In this document: positions 24,584 to 33,411 of the stretch, one piece after another
How the letters are laid out: each line of letters starts with the position of its first letter
How positions within the stretch are numbered: position 1 is the stretch's first letter
Source of the DNA: CAYUQT01 sp964596165
GTDB taxonomy: Bacteria; Planctomycetota; Phycisphaerae; UBA1845; JAFGLZ01
Assembly: GCA_964596165.1 (NCBI GenBank)
Contig: CAZQTW010000059.1
Coordinates: 1 to 40,651, forward strand
Reading direction: 5' to 3'
DNA length: 40,651 nucleotides
The notes under the pieces: generated by a model
The model's input: only the letters and a program-made list of their open reading frames with translations
Told to the model about the DNA's origin: nothing
Databases searched by the model: none
Made by a program: the position numbers and the translations under genes

Positions 24584-27169
24584 CTATCCCTTCGGTCCAA
24601 AACAGTAGACTATCCCATCCTCCGTCCCGATGACCAGTCGTCCCTGCCCCACCGCGGGGGAAGCCAGGATCGCCGAACCCGTCTCAAACCGCCACAGAGC
24701 CCTTCCGTCCGATAGATCGACCGCGTAAAGCATGCCGTCGTCGGATCCTATGAATACTCGCCTTCCCACGACAACGGGTGACGCATCGACCCGTCCCTTC
24801 GTGGCGAAGGACCAAAGAAGCTTGCCGCTCTTGAGGTCGAAGGCATAGACAGATCGGTCGCGACTGCCGACGACGGCCACGTGGTCCGTGACGGCCGCCG
24901 ACGCATAGAAAGGCTGAGGCTGCTCGGATCGCTCATACCACCAGTCGATCCGCTTGGTGATCGTATCAATAGCCAGGAATCGGTTGCTCATCGTCCCGAT
25001 GTACGTGTGATCGCCTCGGATGGCGGCCGCCGAGGCCGAAGGACCTTCCAGCGGGACGTCGCCGGCAGCACTGCCGTCGTCGATGCGAACCAGATGGAGA
25101 CGCCCGTCGCACCCCGCGAACACGGCTTGATCGCCCGCAATGGCGGCGGTGGCATGGACCTTGTCCTCGGTCCTGCATTTCCAGATCAATTCACCCGTCC
25201 GTTCCGAGAGACAGTAGAGGTTGTTGTCGTAAGAGCCGAACACAATCCTGTCGCCGACGGCGTTGGCCGAAGAGATGATCTGGCCTCGCGTTCGGTAAGT
25301 CCATTTCACCTTGCCTGTGTGGGAGTCCACGGCGTGGAAGACGCCGCGATCGTCTCCGAAGTATGCGGTGCCGTTGTGGATGAGCGGCGACGATCGAATC
25401 GCCGTTTTTGCATCGTACTCCCACCGTGTCTCCCCCTTGCCGAGCGAGAGCGCATGCAATACGCCCTTGTCGGATCCGACGTATACGCTGTTGCCGACGA
25501 TGGCCGCCGACGATTCGACCGCATCGCCGACATCGACCTTCCACGCCACCGTGAGGTCCATCGGCAGATCGCACGCGGCTACCCCCGTCAGTTGGGGATT
25601 CCCCCGAAACATCGGCCAGTCGGCCTGGCTCTCGTGACGAGGAGCGGTGGCTGCTCGGGTCGAGATCGGGGCGGTCGTGGGTGGCGATGCGATCGCATAT
25701 AGGCGCGTTTGTGTCGCAAGGTAGAGAACGCCGTCCGCCACGGCAAGGGAACCGTGAACCGTTTCTTTCATGGAGTTGCGCGCGATCACCTTGAGTTCCC
25801 GCCCATGCGCGAGAACCGTGACGTCGCCGTCTTCATTCGCGATGTACACCTTGCCGTCCGCAACGAGCGGAGAGGACCACGTCGGGGCGTCCAGATCATG
25901 GTGCCACACGGGCCGGCCCGTTGCGGCCTCAAGACAATGAAGATTCCCTCGAAGATCGGCGGCGTAGAGCAGGCCGTCGGAGATCGCCACGGTCGACAGG
26001 CTTCTTCCAAAGTCCTTTCCGCCGCGCTGCCAAACGCATCCCGACGACGTCACATCCCCGGCCTGGGATGCGTCGATCGCCCACAAACGTCCCGGACCCT
26101 TGCCGTTTTCCGGATTCTGTCCGACGGCGATGTAAGCCCTGTTGTCGTGGATGACCGGAGTGGCCACCAGGTGGTTCTCTTTTGTGCCGGGCCCGGAGGC
26201 CTTGCTGCCGAACCTGCAGTCGAATCGCCAAATAGGCTTGCCGGTCGAAAGTTCAAACGCGTACAGCCATCCGTCGCCGCCGGCGAACACGACCTGAGGG
26301 CGGCCTCCAACCTGCCCGTGGGCCGGCGACGACCATTGACCTTCGATGATCCGGTCACCCGGTGAATGGTCGGCCCAGACCAACTTCCCGGTCGACCGAT
26401 TGACCGCGATGAAACTGGGGGCCTTTGGCGCGGGCACCTTCTCCTCGTCGAAGTCAAAGCCGTTGCCGGTGACAACGAACACCAGATTTCCGACCACCAG
26501 AGGCGCCGAGGCCGAGGCTTGGTGCGGGCGCACGCCCAAGTCCTTCATCATGTCGAGAACCCAGACAAAATCGGCGTGGGCCGGGCCTTGAAATGCCTCG
26601 TCCAGGATGACGCCGTCGTTTTCGCCGTCGGTGAATCCCTCGGTGTCGAGACAAACCAGTTCGGCGCGGTTGCTCACGTAGTAGAGCCGATCGCCCGTGA
26701 CGCAAGGTGTCGAGCAGATGCCGATCTCGGCCCAGTCATGCGCTTCCTTGTCGGGTAGCTTGTCGTGCACGGCCTGCCAGAGAAACCGGCCGTCCGAGGC
26801 GGCGAGGCACATCAGGATCCCCTTGTCGCCCTCAATCTTCGGATCCCGTTTGCCTCCGTTGTTGGTGCCGATGAAGACCTTGCCGCCGCTCACGACCGGG
26901 TTGCCGAATGTGGACGACCCCAGCGACGTTGCCCACCGGATGTTCTTTCTCGAGGTCACATCCCACTCGGTGGGAAGGTTCTTCTCCTGCGATACCCGAT
27001 TCCGGTCGGTTCTTCCACACCACAAGGGCCAATCCGCCGCGGCGGCCGCGAAGGGGTATAACGCCGCCGTCCCGAACGACAGACACAGGGCGCCGAGCCG
27101 ACCGATCGTGGAAGACGAACGCCTGTTCACGCCGCAGGTCGGCCACGGTGACGCGTCATTCCGGTACAT
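24584..27169 (-). CDS. Secreted double PQQ-like beta-propeller protein
   Basis: The ATG at 27169, preceded by GGAG, gives 861 residues; a GTG at 27214 would add 15. A signal peptide ('ALCLSFGTAALYPFAAAA') is followed by 'ADWPLWCGRTDRNRVSQEKN', the planctomycete PQQ-propeller opening. The first propeller runs to about residue 490 and is followed by a Thr/Ala-rich linker. A second 'ADWPMFRGNPQLTGV' starts a second propeller to the C-terminus with regular blades such as 'VVSGGKVFIG' and 'VVVGRRVFIGSDDGMLYAVD'. The protein is thus a fusion of two units like the single-propeller paralogues at 11550-14055. No catalytic motif is seen. It is the second gene of the operon, starting 50 nt (6 nt from the GTG) after the FHA gene. 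Confidence 0.87.
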   Translation of the reverse strand: MYRNDASPWPTCGVNRRSSSTIGRLGALCLSFGTAALYPFAAAAADWPLWCGRTDRNRVSQEKNLPTEWDVTSRKNIRWATSLGSSTFGNPVVSGGKVFIGTNNGGKRDPKIEGDKGILMCLAASDGRFLWQAVHDKLPDKEAHDWAEIGICSTPCVTGDRLYYVSNRAELVCLDTEGFTDGENDGVILDEAFQGPAHADFVWVLDMMKDLGVRPHQASASAPLVVGNLVFVVTGNGFDFDEEKVPAPKAPSFIAVNRSTGKLVWADHSPGDRIIEGQWSSPAHGQVGGRPQVVFAGGDGWLYAFELSTGKPIWRFDCRFGSKASGPGTKENHLVATPVIHDNRAYIAVGQNPENGKGPGRLWAIDASQAGDVTSSGCVWQRGGKDFGRSLSTVAISDGLLYAADLRGNLHCLEAATGRPVWHHDLDAPTWSSPLVADGKVYIANEDGDVTVLAHGRELKVIARNSMKETVHGSLAVADGVLYLATQTRLYAIASPPTTAPISTRAATAPRHESQADWPMFRGNPQLTGVAACDLPMDLTVAWKVDVGDAVESSAAIVGNSVYVGSDKGVLHALSLGKGETRWEYDAKTAIRSSPLIHNGTAYFGDDRGVFHAVDSHTGKVKWTYRTRGQIISSANAVGDRIVFGSYDNNLYCLSERTGELIWKCRTEDKVHATAAIAGDQAVFAGCDGRLHLVRIDDGSAAGDVPLEGPSASAAAIRGDHTYIGTMSNRFLAIDTITKRIDWWYERSEQPQPFYASAAVTDHVAVVGSRDRSVYAFDLKSGKLLWSFATKGRVDASPVVVGRRVFIGSDDGMLYAVDLSDGRALWRFETGSAILASPAVGQGRLVIGTEDGIVYCFGPKG

Positions 27170-27219
27170 CTCTCCGTACTCCGATCCGTATGTGGGATTG
27201 TGCTGAGCCGGCACTGACG

Positions 27220-28815
27220 TCAGGCCTCTCGACTGATCAATAGGATGGTCAGATCCTGAGGCCGGTGGCCGCCCTTCACGTACTCGTGCAGCTCGGTCAT
27301 CAACTCCGTCATGGCGGGGGCAACCGGTTGACCGTACACATCGCCGATGATCTCGACGACGCGATTCCGTCCCAGGGGCACGCCGTTTGCGTCGGTGATC
27401 GCGGTCGTGCCGTCGGTGAACAGGGCCAGCATCTCATCATTCTCCAGTGTGTCCTGCTGGATCACGAAATCGTAGTTTCGAACGGCACCGGCCGGTGGCG
27501 CCTTGGAAGGAGGCAACTCGCGCGGCGTGCCGCGCGCGCCAAAGACCACCCCGTGGGTAATGCCGGCCGTGCAATAGCTCAACGCCCCGGTATTCGGATG
27601 GATGTGCATGACACATACATGCAGGAGATTGTGCTCATCGGGAACGTGCAACAGCCAGTTCAACTCGCGGACAATGACGTTCGGCGGATCGCCGTGCAGT
27701 GATCCGACACGAAAGGCCGCTCGCGCCTGGGCCAGCGCGTCGAGACGCCGGTCCGGCGGGCCGGCGGATCGGGCGAGAATCAGGCCGGCGTTCTTGTCGG
27801 TCAGCTTGACGACGTCGTAGAAGTCGCTGACACCTCGTTCGCCATCCTCCGCCAGTCGAACGACCCGCAGCCTCCCCCATTCGGGATGGGCCGACGGCAG
27901 CAGATGGGTCTTGACCTTTCGGGCGGCGCTCAGTTCGCTCGCGGTTACCTCAGCCCTCACCCGCGCCTGTTTGTGGACCGTTGCTTCGACGTGAACGCCG
28001 ATGACGGCGGACAACACACCCAGGAAATCGAGCTCCGCTTCGCCGTAGGCGGGTGAACCGGGCCGGTTGTCCACGTAGATCATTCCGAGTTTTCCCTCCG
28101 GTCCGATCAGCGAAACGGCCATGGCTGAACCGGCCCCTTCGCTCTCGGCGTTCGGCAGACACACGTGCTGGGAGCGGTCGATACAGCGAAACCTCAACTT
28201 CTCGGCCAGAGGGGGTTGTTCGACCGGGTGTCCGGACATGTTGCGCCCCTCGGCCACCTCGATCGACGCCGGCCCGCCGCTGACGCACATCCATGCGTGA
28301 CGTCCCTTGAAGACCTGCAGCAGCGTCATCAACGTCAAATCGACCAGTTCCGAAAGGCTGCTCGTTTTGTTGAAACTGAGGCCGATCCTTCGCAGTTGAT
28401 CGAGTTGAGTCCGGTTCAGATGAACGTCCTCGTCGGGCTTCCGCACAAGGGCGTTCGGCGGCAAGGGGAAAAGCGTCGTCCGACCCGGTCCCGGCGCCGG
28501 GGGGACGGTCGGTTCGATCCTCTGTTCATGGGCCTGCACCTTGATCACGTAATCGAGAATCGTAATCGTGTCGCCGTCCTTCACCACCCGACGGTCGGAG
28601 ACGAGCATGCCGTTCACTCGGGTGTAGCCCTTTTCGTCGAGCTGCTCCAGAATCCAACGGCCTTCCGGTTCGGGAAAAATCACGCAGTGCTGTTTGGCGA
28701 GGCGCAGATCATGCAGGTGGACCTTGCATCCCGGACGTGAACCGATGTAGACGGCCTCGTCGACCACCGACACGTCGGCCAGGACCGCATCACGCTCCGT
28801 GACGATCAGTCTCAT
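27220..28815 (-). CDS. FHA-GAF-SpoIIE-like protein (possible pseudophosphatase)
   Basis: The 531-residue protein starts at 28815 behind GGAAGGG. Residues 1-95 form an FHA domain ('VYIGSRPGCKVHLHDLRLAK' with GYTRVNG), which in this family binds phosphothreonine. A GAF domain follows (about 130-290; 'LGMIYVDNRPGSPAYGEAEL'). A SpoIIE-type PP2C domain (about 300-531) has 'SDFYDVV', 'GALSYCTAGITHGVV', 'LALFTDGTTAITD' and 'PQDLTILLIS'. The metal-binding Asp of the DVSGxG motif is replaced: the sequence is 'LILARSAGPP', with A348 at the Asp position. It may be an inactive signalling domain or use altered metal binding. It heads the operon and would sense phosphoproteins made by kinases such as the one at 14098. 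Confidence 0.85.
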   Translation of the reverse strand: MRLIVTERDAVLADVSVVDEAVYIGSRPGCKVHLHDLRLAKQHCVIFPEPEGRWILEQLDEKGYTRVNGMLVSDRRVVKDGDTITILDYVIKVQAHEQRIEPTVPPAPGPGRTTLFPLPPNALVRKPDEDVHLNRTQLDQLRRIGLSFNKTSSLSELVDLTLMTLLQVFKGRHAWMCVSGGPASIEVAEGRNMSGHPVEQPPLAEKLRFRCIDRSQHVCLPNAESEGAGSAMAVSLIGPEGKLGMIYVDNRPGSPAYGEAELDFLGVLSAVIGVHVEATVHKQARVRAEVTASELSAARKVKTHLLPSAHPEWGRLRVVRLAEDGERGVSDFYDVVKLTDKNAGLILARSAGPPDRRLDALAQARAAFRVGSLHGDPPNVIVRELNWLLHVPDEHNLLHVCVMHIHPNTGALSYCTAGITHGVVFGARGTPRELPPSKAPPAGAVRNYDFVIQQDTLENDEMLALFTDGTTAITDANGVPLGRNRVVEIIGDVYGQPVAPAMTELMTELHEYVKGGHRPQDLTILLISREA

Positions 28816-28882
28816 GGTCCGCGCCCTTCCAACGACCGCGGTCCCCCTCGCGGGCCGATCGGTCGATATCCACACGCCTTTC

Positions 28883-28912
28883 ATTATAGTTGCGCGACCC
28901 GTTGCGGACCAA
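28883..28912 (-). promoter_or_regulatory. Sigma70-type promoter of the five-gene FHA operon
   Basis: On the minus strand TTGGTC (28912-28907) is followed after 18 bp by a perfect TATAAT (28888-28883). Predicted initiation near 28876 leaves a leader of about 61 nt before ATG 28815. Confidence 0.6.
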
Positions 28913-29056
28913 CCGTGCGTCGCGGAACTGGGCCTTCCTTTCCTCCTCAGTCCGCCGGTCGGCCGGTCGGAAGCAGCGCCTTGCTCCCATCGCCCTTGCA
29001 ACCAAAGGCTTCTCGTCATACAAGGACGGCCAGAACGACGACCGGGGTATCGGGTG

Positions 29057-29800
29057 ATGATTGACGTGAAGGACCTGTTGAAGCTGTTCCCTCACCCTGA
29101 TGGGCGAGAGATCCGTGCCGTAGATGGCCTGACGTTTCACGTACGTTCCGGCGAGATCTACGGCTTGATCGGTCCCAACGGCGCCGGCAAAACGACGACG
29201 CTGCGCATTCTCTCAGGGCTCATCCGCCCCAGCGGCGGGCGAGCGATCCTTAATGGCTGTGACGTAGTCAAGAATCCGTCGGGCGTCAAGCGCTCCATCG
29301 CCTTCATGACGTCGAACACCGGCCTGTATCAGCGGCTTACCCCTCGCGAACTGCTGACCTATTTCGCCGAACTGCACGGCTTGAACCGCAGGCAATCACG
29401 CCGTCGCGTCGAAGAACTGGTCGATCTGGTGGGGTTGCGCGAGTTCGCCGATCAACGGTGTGGCGGACTGTCCACGGGGCAACGCCAGCGGACCAGTATC
29501 GCTCGGGCATTGGTGGCCGATCCGCCGGTCCTGATCATGGACGAGCCTACGGTCGGGTTGGACGTGCTTACGAATCGGGTCATCGTCGATTTCATCGGCC
29601 GCCAGGGACGTCAAGGCAAGGCGGTCCTGCTCTCGACGCACCACCTGGACGAGGCGGAGGCCCTGTGCACGCGGATCGGACTCATTCACGAGGGCCGCCT
29701 CGTCGCCGAGGGGACGTTCCCCGAGCTTTGCCGGACGACCGGCTGTCGGCGTCTGACGGACGTGTTTCTCAGCCTGATCGATGCGGGCTCGGTGGTTTGA
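29057..29800 (+). CDS. ABC-2 transporter ATP-binding protein (NatA-like)
   Basis: The 247-residue ATPase starts at 29057; the open frame upstream overlaps the divergent promoter region and does not match the family. Walker A is 'GPNGAGKTTTLR', the signature 'GLSTGQRQRTSIARAL', Walker B 'VLIMDEPTVGLD' and the H-switch 'LLSTHHLDEAEALC'. The STGQRQR signature and 'DEPTVGLD' place it with NatA/Ccm-type exporters. Six nucleotides separate it from the permease/protease fusion it should drive. Confidence 0.93.
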   Translation: MIDVKDLLKLFPHPDGREIRAVDGLTFHVRSGEIYGLIGPNGAGKTTTLRILSGLIRPSGGRAILNGCDVVKNPSGVKRSIAFMTSNTGLYQRLTPRELLTYFAELHGLNRRQSRRRVEELVDLVGLREFADQRCGGLSTGQRQRTSIARALVADPPVLIMDEPTVGLDVLTNRVIVDFIGRQGRQGKAVLLSTHHLDEAEALCTRIGLIHEGRLVAEGTFPELCRTTGCRRLTDVFLSLIDAGSVV

Positions 29801-29806
29801 GGATCC

Positions 29807-31918
29807 ATGAACCTTTCCCGATTGTTGACCATCGTTCGAAAAGAGCTGGTGGACATCCTCCGCGACCGGCGGACGTTGATCGGCATGGTGGTCATTCCCA
29901 TCGTCTTGTATCCGGTGTTGATACTGACCTTCGGTCCGGCTCAGGTGGGGCAGGTGGAGGCCATCCGGCGCGAACCCTTCACGATCGTCGTCCCCGATCA
30001 GGATCAACGGCGTTGGGTCGAAGAGGTGATCGTGCACGTGTGGGATCAGCCGGTCCCCGCCACCGCCGCCGCGACGACGCCGGCGTCGGCTCCGTCGGGT
30101 GATTCGGACGGATGTCGTCCGCAGGTGGTTGTTGCCGACGTCGAGCACAAGGGCGACCCGAACCTGGCCGTTCGGACGTCCCGCAAGTTCCACGTGGGAT
30201 TGGCGGTGTTGGGCGATCCGAAGACGTGGCGGTCGGGCCTCCAGCCGGTCCAAATCAGATTGTCGTTCGACCCAAGGGACGTCCACAGCTTCGAGGCCCT
30301 TCGCCGGACGGAGCGACTGATCCAGTCCTATGGGGCCCGCGAACAGGCTCGCCTTCGGCGCCAGATTGCCGCCTCGGTGGCCTCGCCTGACATCGACGCG
30401 AAGTTGGCCACCCTGCTGGAACCCGTTCGCTTCGAGTCGAATCCCGTGACCCCCGGAAGCCTCTTCCTTCAAATCATGCCGGTCATCCTGGTGCTGATGA
30501 CGGTGACCGGCGCGATCTATCCCGCCGTCGACCTGACGGCCGGGGAGCGCGAACGAGGGACGCTCGAGACGCTGATGGTCGCCCCCGTGCCCACGCTGGA
30601 GGTGGTTACCGGAAAGTTCCTGGTCGTCGTTCTCGTCTCGCTGTTCACGGCCTTGCTGAATGTCGCCAGCATCGGAGCGAGTGTTCGCCTGATCAAGTTC
30701 GAGGAAGCCGTCAACGTCCCGATCGGCCACTTGGCCATCATCCTTCTGGCGATCATTCCGCTGGCCATGCTCTTTTCGGCGACGCTGATCGCGGCGGCCA
30801 GCTTCGCGCGATCGTTCAAGGAGGCACAGAACTACGTGATGCCGGTCGTCATCACCGCGATGGTGCCGGCGATCATGGGTGCCTTACCGGGGTCCTCCCT
30901 GTCCGGCGTGTCGCGGGTGGTTCCGGTCGAGAACATCGTCTTGCTGGCTCGCGAATTGGTGACGCGCGATACCGTGCCGTGGACCGATGTCGTCATCGTC
31001 CTGCTGTCCACGGGGCTCTATGCCGGTGGGGCCATCGCGGTCGCCTCGCGGCTCTTCGGTCATGAGGCCGTGACGTTCGCGGACGCCGGAAGCTATCGCG
31101 CCTTGTTTCGACGGCGGTTCGTCCGACCCGCCCCGGCGCCCTCGGCCGCCCAATCGCTCGTGTTGGTGGCCGTTCTCTTTCCAATCTGGTTCCATGTTCA
31201 GGGCGTTATCACGTCGGCCACCCAATCGGGCGCCGTCACTCTGCTCGTCTGGACCATGCTCTTGATGGTGCCCACACTCGGCTTGCCGCCTGTCGCGCTA
31301 TGTGCCTATCTGAAGATCGGCCTGTACGACACATTTCGGTTGCGTTGGGGTGATTGGCGGGCCTGGATCGCGGCGATTCTCCTCGGTGGTTCGACGTGGG
31401 TCCTGGCCATCGAATTGCAGACGATTCAGGAACTCGTCTTCCCGATGCCCCCGTCCATCCGCGAGAGCCTGGCGCTGGCCGAACAAGGGATCAGCCAGAT
31501 GCCGTGGTATGGGGTGATCCTCCTGATCGGTCTGGTGCCGGCGGTGTGTGAGGAGACGCTCTTTCGAGGCTTTCTCCTTTCGGGTCTGCGGCCGCAGCTC
31601 AGAAAGGGTTCGGCAATCATCGCGGCCGCGGTGATCTTTGCACTCTATCACGCCCTGATCTACCGATTCGCCGTGACCGTTCTCCTGGGGATCTTGCTCG
31701 GCTATCTCTGTTGGCAATCGCGGTCCCTCCTTCCGGGGATTCTCGTTCACGCCGTGCACAACAGCAGTGTCGTTCTCATCGGTCGATCGGCGACGCTTGG
31801 GAAATGGATGGGATTGGGCGATTCGAACGGGGCAGACCTTCCCGTCCACGTCTGGCTGCCGGCCTGCATCGCCGCCGTTCTAGGGGTGATGATCCTCGCG
31901 CGAATTCGGAGGCCCTGA
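29807..31918 (+). CDS. ABC-2 permease fused to a CPBP intramembrane metalloprotease
   Basis: The 703-residue protein has a NatB-like ABC-2 half: first helix at about residues 20-45, a large outer loop (45-220), and helices to about 410, including 'IMPVILVLMTVTGAIYPAVD' and 'RERGTLETLMVAPV'. The other half is a CPBP (Abi/type II CAAX-like) protease (about 550-680) with E582-E583-xxx-R587 (EETLFR), H615 (FALYHALIY) and H648-x2-H651-N652 (HAVHN). All expected metal-site and catalytic residues are present. Fusing export and membrane proteolysis suggests the transported or membrane-inserted peptide is cut on the way. The architecture is known in Planctomycetes but its substrate is not. It is co-transcribed with the ATPase. 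Confidence 0.9.
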   Translation: MNLSRLLTIVRKELVDILRDRRTLIGMVVIPIVLYPVLILTFGPAQVGQVEAIRREPFTIVVPDQDQRRWVEEVIVHVWDQPVPATAAATTPASAPSGDSDGCRPQVVVADVEHKGDPNLAVRTSRKFHVGLAVLGDPKTWRSGLQPVQIRLSFDPRDVHSFEALRRTERLIQSYGAREQARLRRQIAASVASPDIDAKLATLLEPVRFESNPVTPGSLFLQIMPVILVLMTVTGAIYPAVDLTAGERERGTLETLMVAPVPTLEVVTGKFLVVVLVSLFTALLNVASIGASVRLIKFEEAVNVPIGHLAIILLAIIPLAMLFSATLIAAASFARSFKEAQNYVMPVVITAMVPAIMGALPGSSLSGVSRVVPVENIVLLARELVTRDTVPWTDVVIVLLSTGLYAGGAIAVASRLFGHEAVTFADAGSYRALFRRRFVRPAPAPSAAQSLVLVAVLFPIWFHVQGVITSATQSGAVTLLVWTMLLMVPTLGLPPVALCAYLKIGLYDTFRLRWGDWRAWIAAILLGGSTWVLAIELQTIQELVFPMPPSIRESLALAEQGISQMPWYGVILLIGLVPAVCEETLFRGFLLSGLRPQLRKGSAIIAAAVIFALYHALIYRFAVTVLLGILLGYLCWQSRSLLPGILVHAVHNSSVVLIGRSATLGKWMGLGDSNGADLPVHVWLPACIAAVLGVMILARIRRP

Positions 31919-32047
31919 ATCCGATGGTGCAAGCAAGAGTCCTGCGTGTCGCTTCAGGCGCCTCACCTTGGGTGGCAGCGGTCCGTGCCTCGCAGGCCGA
32001 ACGGCCGTCGGCGGAAAGGCCGCCTGCCGCCGATGGGCTGTTCTTCG
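31919..32047. other. Convergent intergenic region with a GC-rich hairpin
   Basis: Two convergent genes meet here. TCGGCGG near 32009 can pair with CCGCCGA near 32030. No T tract follows, so a terminator is possible but weak. Confidence 0.35.
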
Positions 32048-33217
32048 TTAGCCGAACTGGCTTCTCGTTCGCCAGATGCTGACGGCAAACACGATGCTGC
32101 CGAGGCCGGCCAGGGCGAGCACGTCGCGCCACAGGTACTCAAAACCGGTGCCCTTGAAGTAGACCGCGTAACCGATGTTCAGGTAGTAATTGAGCGGCGA
32201 GGCCTTCATCGGGAGCCGGAGCCATTCCGGCATGGCCTCGGGCGGCGTCCAGATGCCGGAAAGGAAGAGAATCGGCAGACTGACAACGAGGACAACCAAG
32301 ATCGTCTGGGCGAGATTCCGAACCATCGTGGCGATGAGCAGGCCGATTCCCGACATGGGGAACACATAGATCGCCGAGGCCGCCAGGAACGTCCACATGT
32401 TTCCCGCCGGTCGCAATCCGAACGCCGCTTCCAGCACGAGCCGGCAACTCATGTAGGTGAATACGACGACCAGGCAGGTCATCGGCGCCAACTTGGACGT
32501 CATGATCTCCCACGGTTTGAGCGGCGAGACGAGGAGCTGCTCGATCGTTCCGTATTGCTTCTCTCGTACCAATGCCGCCGCCGGCAGCAGGATGGTGATC
32601 ATCGTGCTGATGCTCATGAGTTCGCTCAGCCCGATGTACCACGACTGGTCCATGTTGGGGTTGAACCAGATCCGGGGTTCCATTCCAATCCGTATGGGAC
32701 TACCGGAGCGATTGTCCTGTGAACCTGAGATGTCGCGTGAGAAATCGTCGACGATTCGCGACAGATAGGCCAGGGCGATGGTGCCGCTGTTGCTGTTCGT
32801 GCCGTCCAGCAGCACTTGGATGGTTGCGGGCGGGCGGTTGTGGATCCGTTTCGAGAAATCGCGCGGGATGACCAGCGCCATCAACGCCGTCCCGTCGTTG
32901 AGCAGCCGGTCGATCTCCTGCCGATCGTAGACGGTTCCGATGAACCGAAATTCCGGCATCCGTATCTTGTCCAGAAGCTTCGCCGAAGCCTGAGTGCGGT
33001 CGAGATCCCACGCCACCACGGGGAAGTTGCGAACCTCCAGCGTGATTCCCTTGCCCGCCAAGAGCACGTCGATCGTGAACGAATAGACGACGATGGCCAA
33101 CAAGGCGGGATCTCGCCAGAACTGAATGAACTCCTTGGCCATGAGGGCGATCAGACGGCGCAGCGTGCCGATGCGACGGCGGATCACGGGGACATGATGT
33201 GGCATCGTACCGGGCAT
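32048..33217 (-). CDS. ABC-2 type permease (YhhJ/DrrB-like), no ATPase beside it
   Basis: The 389-residue permease (ATG 33217; an ATG at 33205 is an alternative) has one N-terminal helix ('ALLAIVVYSFTIDVLLAG'), an extracytoplasmic domain to about 180 ('VRNFPVVAWDLDRTQASAKL') and five or six helices. The ABC-2 segment 'VREKQYGTIEQLLVSPLKPW' and 'LPILFLSGIWTPPEAMPEWL' fit YhhJ/YbhR-type exporters. Such permeases work with an ATPase, often encoded next door, but none lies beside this gene. The NatA-like ATPase is convergent and already has a permease. The partner may be elsewhere or shared. Confidence 0.87.
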   Translation of the reverse strand: MPGTMPHHVPVIRRRIGTLRRLIALMAKEFIQFWRDPALLAIVVYSFTIDVLLAGKGITLEVRNFPVVAWDLDRTQASAKLLDKIRMPEFRFIGTVYDRQEIDRLLNDGTALMALVIPRDFSKRIHNRPPATIQVLLDGTNSNSGTIALAYLSRIVDDFSRDISGSQDNRSGSPIRIGMEPRIWFNPNMDQSWYIGLSELMSISTMITILLPAAALVREKQYGTIEQLLVSPLKPWEIMTSKLAPMTCLVVVFTYMSCRLVLEAAFGLRPAGNMWTFLAASAIYVFPMSGIGLLIATMVRNLAQTILVVLVVSLPILFLSGIWTPPEAMPEWLRLPMKASPLNYYLNIGYAVYFKGTGFEYLWRDVLALAGLGSIVFAVSIWRTRSQFG

Positions 33218-33228
33218 AGCGGTCTAAC

Positions 33229-33257
33229 ACTATACTGCCGGCGGGCGGTCAGCCCAA
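33229..33257 (-). promoter_or_regulatory. Promoter of the ABC-2 permease
   Basis: On the minus strand TTGGGC (33257-33252) and TATAGT (33234-33229) are 17 bp apart. The ATG at 33217 is 11 nt past the -10 box, so the leader would be only about 5 nt long. Confidence 0.45.
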
Positions 33258-33411
33258 TGGCGTTTCCTCGCCGTTCCGCGTGTTTCCCGGGGACGCATCC
33301 CCCTGGGGCGCGTTCGGTCGGCCATGCCGGCCGAGCGAACCGGTGTGGCTTGAATGTCCGCGTGACCGCCACTACAACGTGCGTTCGAGGATGACGTGAA
33401 GGAGTCCGATC

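Noticed and set aside
29396..30730. 444-codon minus-strand frame over the NatA/ABC-2 genes
   Set aside because: Its protein is rich in H, Q, D and R without motifs, and the plus-strand genes are certain.
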